Source: Nannochloris sp. 'desiccata' (lineage: Eukaryota > Chlorophyta > Trebouxiophyceae > Chlorellales > Chlorellaceae). Taken from it: 64,000 bases of DNA. Below the pieces are notes generated by a model. The model made no database searches, was not told where the DNA came from, and was given only the letters and a program-made list of their open reading frames with translations. The stretch spans positions 620,001-684,000 of the forward strand of contig JAGTXX020000005.1 of assembly GCA_019044685.2 (NCBI GenBank). Reading direction: 5' to 3'. A program made the translations under genes and the position numbers. This document shows, one piece after another, positions 33,686-43,800 of the stretch (the first letter of the stretch is position 1; each line of letters opens with the position of its first letter).

Positions 33686-35511
33686 ATGTTGCTGGCTGCC
33701 CCACCCAATGCGAGAATCCAAGCTAGTGTGCCATCCTACAGCATATGTGGACAATCTAGTTTGCGTTCAACTCTGCTAAAAGCAAAACCAACTTTGAGAG
33801 CAGGGAATGGACCAATGATTGTGCAGGCGGGGCTGTTTGCTCCCAAAGTCGCCCCGCCACCCCCACAAGATCCTTTCTACAACAGAGTTACTGAGCTGGA
33901 TTATTTCAAAGCGAAGTTCAGCAGAGAAGTCGGTTTCGTTACTGTGCTGGTTGGGCCTCGTAATTGTGGGAAATCGGTGAGTTCTGCCTTCCTTTGCTGG
34001 TCTGCCTTGCCTGGGCAACGACGATTTGCGCTCTCTTTTCCTTTTTCTTCTTCTAGATTCGTTCAAACATAGTTCTTACAATAGCTTTCTATTCATTATT
34101 TCCTGGAGAGATTGTTGAAGGAGCTTCTTCGACAGTATGAGCAGCAGAATATTGGGCCATTGTTCCTGTACATCAACAGCCGCAAAACACCGGTGCGTAG
34201 TCCAGACGAGGTCTCCAAGGCGCTTGTTAGTAAACTAGATTCTCGGAAAATTGAAAGAATTAAAAAATCCATTGGCCGGAATCGTTTCATATCGCTGTTG
34301 ACTTCCCTGAAGATTAAAGTCAAGTTGTCGTCGTCACTTCCATTTTTTAAGAGTGATCTCGAGGCAGAACTGGCAAAGGAATTGAAAGAGGATGAGGGAA
34401 AATTGAAGCCTACGATCAACAAGTTCGACAAAATTTTAGAGGCTTTGCAACCGCTGCCCAGGAAGCCTGTGATCGTTATAGGTACGATGCAAACGTATGC
34501 AAAAAGCAATACTGAGTTTTCGGCGATGCTGTTGATATTTTTTAATTTTTACGTTCCGCTCCAACTAACTCTTCTTTTCTAATAAATATGTCACTTGCAG
34601 ATGAGGCAAATGACCTCATGGACTGGAAGGAGCCAGATCCTTTGCAGCCAGAGCTGAAACAATTGCTCAGCTTTTTAGTTTCCATTTCGAAAGAGGATCG
34701 CCTAGCCCACGTGATCTTGGGCACTTCTGACTATTTCCTTGCTAATTGGCTAACCCAAGGTAGGTTGCATTTACGTTCGTTGCCCGTTTTTTATGTTCAA
34801 AAAAAACTTAACGTTTTTTTCTTTCCCTTTGCAGTTGGGATGACCGAGGACAAGTTTCGAGTAAAGGTCCTTGGAGATCTAACTAAAGAGGAAGCTGAGA
34901 AGTTTATGTATGGTGATGGTGTTGCGGGAGGTTGGCGTGGTATCGTCAATGACTCTTTCAAAACGAAGGAGGATCTAGCTAATGCAAAAGATCAGTGGTC
35001 CGAAATTTATCAGCGGTGCGGCGGTAATATTGGACTGTTGAAGCAGTGTGTGACAGAAGCAAGGGATTTGAAGGGGGATTGGGGTTCTGCGTTGCAAGAA
35101 GTTGTGGCAGGCCCTCTTGGTGCAGTTGAGCGAGGTTTCAAACCCGAAGTATACATTCAGAAAGGCGGCGAGGACCCTCTCTGGACTGATGTTCAATGGA
35201 AGATGGTGCTGGAGCGCATTACCACATCGCCGCAGCATGCTGTGCTGGCAAGTGCGATAGAGGAAGAGTTGGGAAAGGGAAGTGAAAAGAAGGGCTCTGA
35301 AATTCTTTTGTCCATAGTAAAGTACAATTTGCTGGCATTGCGCCCTCCATCTACCCTTGCACGTGATCTGCCCCAGGAGGTGTATGGGTCTGGGAAGAAA
35401 AAGACCACAGTGGTGACTTTGCCATTGCCAGCTCACGTATGGGCTGCAGAAGTTGTGCTCGAAGAACTGAAGGACAAGGAGAAGGCTAAAGATTCAGGTC
35501 CTCAGCTTTAG
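33686..35511 (+). CDS. P-loop NTPase (AAA/STAND-like, ATPase_2-like) with four exons
   Basis: ATPase of an AAA/STAND-like family; function unknown. Exons are 33686-33976, 34109-34481, 34601-34759 and 34835-35511 with introns of 132, 119 and 75 bp (phases 0, 1, 1), giving 499 residues from the first in-frame ATG. The start is uncertain because the frame is open back to 33476 without an earlier ATG, so an upstream exon may exist. Motifs: DPFYNRVTELDYFKAKF, Walker A LVGPRNCGKS with an intron directly after the Ser codon, then RLLKELLRQYEQ; Walker B KPVIVIDEAND after splicing; a sensor-like strand VILGTSDYFLANWLTQ; and VKVLGDLTKEEAEKF. The C-terminal 150 residues look like a winged-helix region (DVQWKMVLERITTSPQHAVL...). 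It has more introns than its neighbours and sits between direct repeats. Confidence 0.8.
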
Positions 35512-36209
35512 ATCAATGTTTGCTTTAAATTTGTATTTGGAAATGTGTGTTTTTTAAAGTGTAAAATAGATGAATTTGTAGATTTCCTTTTTGTATTTAG
35601 GGTGGGACGGCAAAAGCCTCTCTTCACCAATGGGCTCGAGCGTGCTCAGGAGAAACAACAATTATATTTAACAACTATACACCAGAGATAATCAAGAATG
35701 TGGTGTTTTAATGATTTTACAAAGGGCAAAGCTGGTCTAACAAGGCATATAAAGATTTGGCGGGTAAAACATGTTGCAATACGCCTGGGCATATTAAAGA
35801 AGGCCAGTGGGAAGAGAATGCCCCTCTCTCTGCGATCTGAGAATACGTGACTGACTATCATGCAGGTCCGCAACGCAGCTTCTGCTGTTCTAGACTACCC
35901 TGTGGGGGTTTCCGTTGCAGGGTCGTCGGCGGCGGCGGGGTGGCGGCGACGGTTTATCAGCCGAGGGGCAGGGAGGCGGCCAGCAGTCGGGAACAGCTGT
36001 GTCCTAGCTGAAGCATGATGGGTACTATCTGCCTGTATGCTGATAAGGGTGGCAAGCTGACGAAGCGAGAGGATCACCAATCAAAGATCGCTGATACCAG
36101 ATCATTCTTCATTTAAAACTTTCCGTGCTCCATGGCACCAGGGGTTCGCAGGCGTACTTAAAAATAGTCATGTGGACGTCTCTCTGGACTAATTAACAAA
36201 AGTCTCTCC
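35512..36209. other. Non-coding region carrying the right repeat copy
   Basis: About 700 bp after the NTPase stop. Apart from the repeat copy it contains no recognised gene. A GC-rich spot (GGCGGCGGCGGGG near 35930) parallels the GC-rich block of the left copy. Confidence 0.55.
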
Positions 36210-36236
36210 ATGTCTCTCCTTGTCTCTGAGAGCCTA
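35699..36236 (+). repeat. Right copy of the diverged direct repeat
   Basis: Counterpart of 32844-33390, same orientation, about 2.85 kb further on. It keeps AAGGCATATAAA (35742-35753), GCGGCCAGCAG, GAGAGGATCACC, AGATCATTC and the final CTAAAT-containing block, but is less GC-rich. Its end overlaps the possible first exon of the G-patch gene. Confidence 0.72.
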
Positions 36237-36422
36237 AATAATTGTCTCTCAAGCACAAGACTTTCTCGCAGCGCGAAATGTCCGACATGTAAACAAAGAA
36301 CAAGCGTGTATTACAACAAAAAAGCACAAGTGCATTCGGTTATAAAGATCCGTGATCCAACAAAAAGCCGCAGAATCATACATCTCCAAAACCTAGATAG
36401 AGGAGAAAATACACAAGTGCAA
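36210..36422 (+). CDS. Possible first exon of the G-patch gene
   Basis: A 71-codon open stretch from an ATG inside the right repeat to CAA/GTAAAA, a possible donor in phase 0. The later part (KCPTCKQRTSVYYNKKAQVH, then SVIKIRDPTKSRR) looks protein-like and has a single C-x2-C. A phase-0 splice to 36684 would join it to the G-patch frame, which needs an upstream exon because it has no early ATG. The first 20 codons lie in the repeat and may not be coding. Confidence 0.35.
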
Positions 36423-36683
36423 GTAAAAATTGAGAGTTAGAATAATTGAGGCTTCATTAACGTCGCACAGCTCCTTGAGCCGCATTTATAATTTTGAAAA
36501 ATTATGAAGATACTGTAAAACCCCACCTCTTTGCTATACGTTGCTCTTTAAGCTCATTATTAAGTGATCTGAAAATGGCAAAACCATGAAAAAGTTCAAG
36601 GCAGGTAGCAGCTCATTAAGACTCCATTGATTCACCAAATAGTTGCTTATTTCAAATTCTATTCCATTATTTATTCCCTATAG

Positions 36684-36974
36684 AAACGCGATGAAGTTCG
36701 CTCAGTGGAGCTACCCCAACCTCCCGCCCCGCCTCTTTCAACAGCAGAACAACCTGCATCACGCAATCGAAACCTACCTAGCACTACTTCTAAGGAGAAA
36801 ACAGAGGGTGCAATAGCTCTACCTAAGAGTAATATTGGCTACAAGCTACTAGAAAAAGCAGGATGGAGTGGACAGGGCGGTATTGGTGCACGGGAACAAG
36901 GTAGAGTAGAACCAATACAAGCAGAGATTAGGCAAGGAAATGTAGGCCTAGGGTTTGAAGCGAAGATAAAAGTC

Positions 36975-37009
<35 letters not shown>

Positions 37010-37319
37010 GAATAACTCAACAGTCGATAGTAAAGAGACTGAGAAAGATGCAGATGGCCGGGGTGTTGGTGGTTCAAAAACAAAATCTAGGAAACTTTCT
37101 ACCCTGCCTCGAGATGAGCTGGCTGACGAAGATATACAAACTAAAGTAAAACGGGTGAAGCAAGTAATGCAAGCTGAAAGTGATGAAAAAGCGGGTAAAG
37201 AGCTTGCGAGGCTTGTCTATTCTGCTTTTAGGGATGGTGGTGATGGTGGAAGTACAACAGATGTAAACCCTTTGCTACGGAAAAATAGAAAAATATCAGC
37301 TCGGAATCCTCTTTTATAG
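36684..37319 (+). CDS. G-patch domain protein (3' exon)
   Basis: RNA-processing type protein; G-patch domains typically bind and activate DEAH-box helicases or contact RNA. The exon begins after CCCTATAG at 36684 in phase 0 and ends with TAG at 37319, encoding 211 residues. No in-frame ATG occurs before the domain, so at least one upstream exon is required; the best candidate is 36210-36422. The G-patch is NIGYKLLEKAGWSGQGGIGA followed by REQGRVEPIQ and GLGFE. Next comes an 11-residue asparagine run coded by (AAT)n, then a Lys-rich tail ending in DVNPLLRKNRK. Plants and algae have short G-patch proteins of this layout with unknown roles. The domain call is strong; the 5' end is unresolved. 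Confidence 0.78.
36976..37009 (+). repeat. (AAT)n trinucleotide repeat coding poly-Asn
   Basis: About eleven AAT codons in a row in the G-patch gene, a likely length-variable microsatellite. Confidence 0.9.
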
Positions 37320-37597
37320 AATTTTATGAAACTAATTTAAATTGAAATGTACGTTACAATACCCTTTTTCCGCTGCATGTTCCTTTCTAATTATCACAGT
37401 ACAATTATTACATAGTTTTATTTTAAATTTGAATTTAATCATCTCGACGATACTATTTGATATTCTTAGTCTCTTTCTCTCCTTTTAACTACTGACACGT
37501 GTTTACATTCTAATATTCAATCATCTCTACCAATGTTTTAAAGACTCTCTCTAATACACCGTTTAAATCTTCTCCTCATCACTTTTTTTTCTCTCTC

Positions 37598-40527
37598 TTA
37601 AATGCTAATTGAGTTTGGCACACCTCGTCGAGTAACTCCACCTTCACTGCTCGGAATTAACAAAGTGTACGGCACAACATAGTCACCACAGCGATTAATT
37701 AAGTCAGAATTCGCATTCCTAACTGCGATGTCTTGTTCAAAAGCAGCTAAATCTTCTGCAAACTTGAGATACCGTTGCTTTGCTGCGTCGTCAAGTACCC
37801 ACGCATCGGGGGCACCCAAATAAGCTTCTTTATCATCATGGCTAGAAAGAACTTCAATAACAGCCAACACAGTGGCATAGTCGACAGGGCCAGACACATA
37901 AGAAAGAACCATTTTTTCAATTTTATCATAATCAGCTCCCGCAGCTAAGAGTTTGTATTCTGCAGAAACTTTTTCAGGAAATTGTTTACGGATTTTAGAA
38001 GAACGGTTCAATAACAAGCCACTGAAGTCGTATTGGCCAAAGTTAACTGCAGCATGGTGTGCAGAAGCCACGTAAATAATGGTGGTTAAAATACGAGCAA
38101 GAGAGACACGCCCATCAAGAATTGGCCAGCCGGTTTTAATATCTGCATGCGCTTTTGTTTGAATGTCCTCCCACCAAGCGACAATTTCTGCATCTTGAAG
38201 CACTTGCTCATCATTTTCGTAGTATAAATTGACGTAATCAGAGACCCAGTCTTCCATAATAGCCCACAATTGAAGTCCATCTGTAGCATATGGGTAGTCG
38301 GCGATACTATTCAGTAAACGCACCCCTGCAAAGGGAGCAGCAGAATCCTCTACTGCCATCCCACGAGCAACAAGATCATTAGGCAAAGCTTGGTTTTCAA
38401 ACGTCCAAGCAGCGGCATAACATTTAGCACCCATCTCCATAGAGTAGTTTCCAGGAGTAAATGCTCTTTCTATAATACCACCAGCGTTGACCAGAGCAAC
38501 GCGAGCGAGAGAATTGATTTGAAGAGTGTAGGTGGTGTGTTTTTGCAATAAACGGTTAATTGGGTGAGCTAAAGAGAGTTGACGACGGCTAGCAATGATG
38601 AAGGCTTCAACCACAGCGTGGGTACGGAGCCAGTGGGAGACAACCTGATGGGTAGAGCTATCATTTCCAGCGACAAATACCTTTGCCAAAGTCCAAATTC
38701 CAGGACCATCAAGAGGAGTAAATACCTCTGGGGGTTCTCCTTTTTTGCGAGTCAGTTCCACTGCAACAGGAAGCACTTTGCCTTGAGAATTTGAAAAAAG
38801 CAAGCAGCGAACTCCATATAAAACACGGTTTTCGTGTGTTTTAGCGACTTTTTCAATATAATCTTCAAATACGTTGGTATAATCGAGCTGGAAAACGTGG
38901 CACGAGTCCAAGTCTTTGGCAGCTTCAGCCACCAATACTTCAAGGGGGGTCCCGCCGGTGAGCTCCCGAGGTACATTTTTTGATGAAAAGGCAGTACCAT
39001 CGAGAGAACTTAATGCAGAGACAGTCACAGGGTTCTGTCCTGCGAGCACCTGTCTACCAAATTCTTCATCAGAGCGCCACATATCAGGACGACCATTGGC
39101 AACAGCAGGGCTTGGCCAACGAAAACCGCTGTGACGACTCCTGGTAATAGCAGCAGCTCCAGGTGTATTCTCCATACTAGCTGCAGGATTAGTTTTAAAC
39201 CAAGAATAAACATCTTGATAGTCATCGAAATCCGCACCACGACGGCCCAAGGTCCTGATAACGCTGATAGCACTCAGAGCAACATTCTTGAAAACGTTCC
39301 CTCCAAAGCCTTGCTCACGAATAGGAGTGAACAGCTCATTTTTAGGTAAATAAGGCTGTGAAGTATCTGGTTTTGACTCGGTATCAGTGCCTGGGTTCAA
39401 AGGACGACCTGTTTTGATTCGACGGGGGTAAGGCAACTGAGCCCCACCAAGATTAGGGCGCTGAAAATCTGGTACTTTTGGGTCCCCTCCAAGGTCGTTA
39501 TATACGTCATAATCGTACACACGATCTTTAGGAGTGTAGGGGGTAACAGGAGGAGTAGACCCATCTTCACTGATGGAGGTACGCAGCCCCTGGGTGACCT
39601 CCAAGTCAGCAGCTCGGTAAGGCACCAACGCTGCAGGGGTGTTTTGAGTGATATATCCTCGTGCAGAGAAGAACACCCGGGTGCCTTGTTCATCAAACAA
39701 GTAAGAATGGATGGGAATAATAACCTTTTCTTTTTCTTCAGCGGTAGTATCTTGAAGGAGTAAACTTTCGAGGTAGATGGAGTTGTCAGAGGTAGCACCA
39801 CGACGTCCTTGTGGCCAGACGAGCCGTACCAAAAGAGCTCCAACAGTCCCAAAACCAGAAGGGATTTGCAAAGATCCTGTGAGTTCGCAAGGTTTGGAGA
39901 TGAGAGAACCACCCGCAATGGCAGATCTACGATCAAAGTTGTCAGAATGACGCCAGCCGTTTTTTCCCTTGGCAGCAGCCACCCAAGGAGTCACGGTGCC
40001 AGTAGTGGCACTGACCAGAGCAAGATAGATGGTAGGATTGCAATTATCAAGGTCTTCGACGATCAAAGAAGCAGAAAATGCAGTCTTGGGGTTGGTATCT
40101 TCTGGAGAGATAGGTGTAGAGAAGGCAGGGAGCTGCAGAAATAATAATGAGAAATGGCAAAAAGTTGAAAAGTTATTTGCAAAGTCACCTATTGGGTGAC
40201 TTATACTTGGTATATAATATTGGGGCGCTGATCTCCCATCAGAGCCATGATTAGAAATCTTCAGGGTGTAAATAAAGAGACAATTGTGTGTTCGCTTACC
40301 CAATTGTCTTGAGGGGAGACGGCACTGTCAATTTTTTCAATGGTGGTGGGATTAGCCGTCATGAAGTTGCCCAGCCATTGCAGAAGAGCTCTGCAGCGCA
40401 TAGATGCTGGCTGTTTGTCTCTCACAAACCTTCTTTGAGTGACAGCCAAACGAAAAGATGAACGAGTGGATCTTAATGAACCCAAACGACTTAATGGAGA
40501 TGGAGCGGCGGCAGCACACGATGCCAT
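37598..40527 (-). CDS. LOX: Plant-type lipoxygenase, plastid-targeted (two exons)
   Basis: Non-heme iron dioxygenase forming hydroperoxides from polyunsaturated fatty acids, the first step toward oxylipins. Exon 1 is 40527-40300 and exon 2 is 40132-37598 (167-bp intron, GTAAGC to TCTGCAG, phase 0), giving 920 residues, the plant LOX size. Exon 1 is a Ser/Arg-rich transit peptide. A PLAT/LH2-like domain follows (~78-240). The linker before the catalytic domain is classic: KDRVYDYDVYNDLGGDP, RPNLGG and PYPRRIKTGRP. Iron-site residues are present: H-x4-H-x4-H in THQVVSHWLRTH, HHAAVNFGQY (His and Asn ligands) and the terminal Ile in GVPNSISI. The transit peptide favours the plastid 13-LOX group, but regiospecificity cannot be settled by eye. 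It is head-to-head with the PHD gene. Confidence 0.94.
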
Positions 40528-40842
40528 GGGATGTTTCCCTATTCAACCTTTCATAAGCAGGGAGGGGTGGTTTTTGCCAGAATTGCTATGTAGCTAGGGT
40601 TCATGCGAGTCCGACAAATAGATCTCATTGGGTGGATGGTGTCCAAGGACCAGGTATCTAATACTCATAATTTTTCATGAAATGCTTGTGCTGTGCCATT
40701 TGTTTGGGGCTTTTTTAAAAACTTAGGAATGAGAACAACGCATTTTAAGTATACATCCTAGCCGTGCCTATATTAATGCGTTACCAAAGCAGGGGTAAGG
40801 GCCTGTCCTGTTAAAATGGAGTAAAAATATAAGCCCGCTAAA
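40528..40842. promoter_or_regulatory. Divergent intergenic region
   Basis: A 315-bp spacer between the lipoxygenase and PHD-protein start codons that must contain both promoters. No element was named with confidence. Confidence 0.4.
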
Positions 40843-43800
40843 ATGGCTTCAGAAACTCCGCCCCTTTTGGCCGAAGAGGCTTTAAAGTACTACCAAACAT
40901 TTAGTAAAAATATATCTGATTTTCTCGATACTCACGGAATTGAAGTTACGCTTCCCAAAGGCGCTCTCCAAGGAATAAAGTGCTGGTTTGTAATTTTAAG
41001 CGATGGTGCTCACTTACACGTCTATGCTGAAACGATATCTGAGCAAAGCGCCACATGTGATCAGTGCCGTATCATAGGTAAGCGAGCAAGCTATTTCCGA
41101 GAATTATTCGATCAGTTGCAGTCCATTTTAGGCGATCACTTTTTGATCAATCTCAATTTGTTTCCTTTGCAGGCTGGGGCACTCACCCCGTGAGCAGCGC
41201 TCGTTACCATTTCATCATCCCCGCGGAGGTAAGCACCTTGCACTTCAATTTTGCTCCTGACTGACATCTCTCCCACAGTATTCTAAAATTCTAATTCTTT
41301 CCGGTTTTCTGCCGCCTCCTATTTTTTTTACCTTCTTTTCTATTACTACAGACTGGTCCAGATTCTCTTCAAGATCCAGCATCACTTCCATCCATCGCAG
41401 AAGCCTGTTATTGCAGCAAGAAAAATATCCCTCGCAATGTGTCCCTCCCTCGCAGCACAGTACTCACCACGGCAGACGGCCACGTCTCCCCATACAACGC
41501 TCCCTCGACAATCTTCGATTCTACTCGGCATCGTCTCCACGGTGTTCTCCACGCCAACGGGTTTGGCCACTTACTCCGGGTCAACGGTCGCGAAGGTGGC
41601 TCTCAATCCCACACTGGCTATCAAATCGTCACTCTATGGGACTCTCTGTGTCAAGGTTTACAGGCTCGGAAAGTCACCACCGAGGACGTGTCGAGTAAAA
41701 TTGGAATGGAGCTTCGGATTTTATATACAGCAGCATATGGATTTACCTGGTACGGTAATTTTGGGTATGAGTTTGGACGCGGACCGTATAACACGTCTAG
41801 AGATCGATGGCTCGCAGCAATGCATATGATACAAGGAGCCTCACTAGCTCATTTGCTCCACGACTTTGAAGGCGTTGAAGAAGGGGTGCCCGCTGTAATT
41901 AAGAGATATCGATTACCTATAGGCCAAGGAGCAGCACGAGTGAAAGATCTAGGGTCTCTGTTGTATAGACTACTGTATTTACAGATGAATCCAAAGGAGG
42001 CAGTACAGTTTTTTGACAATAAAGCGGTGGCTGCGGCAGAGGCAAGAATTAAGGCGCAAGATGATACTGAAGCTGCGAAGCGTGCTGCGCAGCGTGCTGG
42101 GCTTAGTGGCGGTGGACCAAAGCTACCTCCTCAGCAGAAAAGCGGTGGTAGTTGTTCAAAAGCAAAACAACAAACTCGAGCGGAAGGGCCAACAATCGAA
42201 AAAAATCCTGGTAATGCTCTACCAAAGATTAAGCTACGTCTTGGTCCAGCTGCTACTAATAAAGATGCGACAATTTCCTCCCCTGCTGTCTCTCCTACAA
42301 CTAGACAAGCTCACAAGCGTGGACGTGCTGCAATTGAAGAACACGACCAGCAGCTAGCGTCTCCTTCCTCCGCTGCTGCTGCTGCTGGAGCTGCAAAACG
42401 CACCCGCGCGACAACTGCTGCAGCCCCAAGACCTATCATTGGTCGTAAAGTGAAGGTATACTATAAAGACAAACGCACCTGGTACCACGGTGTTATAGAA
42501 AAGAGAGTTGGACCAGCATCCTCCGATAGATATCTAGTAGCCTTTCGTGATTTCAAAGAAAAAATTAATTTAACCGACGATAATATTAAATTCTACGATG
42601 GGCCTGCACCTGTTCTTGGTACTTCTTCTGGTGGCAGTGTTTCTGTTGTTAGTGGGAAGATGAAGGAAGGTAAAAAGAAACAGCAGGTGCCTGGTCCAGT
42701 TGTTGCTTCTCCTAGAAAACAACAAAACCCATCCGGTCCCGCAGCTGGTGCTGGTGGTGACGATATCAATAATAAGTTTATTAATCTTCCTGAGGTTGGA
42801 TCTAAAGTGAAGGTATATAATACTGCCTTTCGTGTTTGGAAAACAGCGTTTGTCAGCTCTGGTGAGATCAAACAGCCAACGACAGTAGGCAAAAACACCA
42901 CTAATAAAAAGCTGCAGAAGAAACAATCAACGTCGTCAGTGTTGCAAGTAACTTTTCTGGATGGTTCAATCGAGGAACTTGATTTTGAAGAAATAAAGTG
43001 GCAACTACTAAAACCTCCTCTTTCTTCTTCTTCAGACTCAGAAGAACAGGAATTCGAAGAAGAAAGCGAGGAAGAGGAAGAGGAAGAAGAAGAAGAAGAA
43101 GAAGAGACTTTGCCACCTTTACACTACAAGGCAATACTATCACGTGATGACGGGGTCGAACGAATCCGTCAACTCACCCGTGCATTAAAATCCCTCTGCC
43201 CAGAAGCTTGCAACATATTTAGTGAAGCAAAGGGTCGAGCTGAGCTTGATGCTGCTCTAGAAAAATTGTCAGGTAAAGGCTGCCCTGAGTTGACGTATAC
43301 AAAGACGTGGTGGGAATCGATACCTAAATTGCTTCGTTGGGCTCAAACTGGGATTGACGGTGCTGTAGGGCGTGGTGTGAAGGACGCAGGGAAGATTGTA
43401 CGTCTTGTTGATGGGACACTTGAGATAGATAGAGCGCAATTGCATGCGTTGGGGCTTTTTCCAGAATCATGGCCAGCTCCATTTCAATTGACGGCGGTGA
43501 AGAAGGCCAATGCAACAGTGATTGCTGAAAAGGAAGAAGCAAAGGTGAAAAGAAAGAAGGAAGCGGAGAAAAAGAAGTTGAGGATAGAGAAAGCTAAAGA
43601 AAAAGCAAAAGACAAGGGGAAGAACGGACAAGGAAAGCAGGGCGACGCTGTTGCTGAGGTGAAGCAAGAGCCCGCAGCTGGTGGTGGTGGTGCAAGGGCA
43701 ACGAGGAGATCACGTCATGATGATGAACCTCTTGTTTCTTTGCCTGATCCTGTCGCTCCACCTCTTCCGCGGGCTTCAAAAACAGGAGCAGGAGGGGTGA

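Noticed and set aside
35580..36240. A complete LTR retrotransposon spanning the direct repeats
   Set aside because: The DNA between the copies encodes only the NTPase; no reverse transcriptase, integrase, Gag, primer-binding site or polypurine tract was recognised, so the repeats cannot simply be called LTRs.
38490..38650. Possible loss of an iron-ligand histidine in the lipoxygenase (RRQLS where some family members have RHLS)
   Set aside because: The real iron ligands are in the H-x4-H-x4-H segment a little upstream and in HHAAVN and the terminal Ile, all present; Gln at this spot is normal in plastid lipoxygenases.
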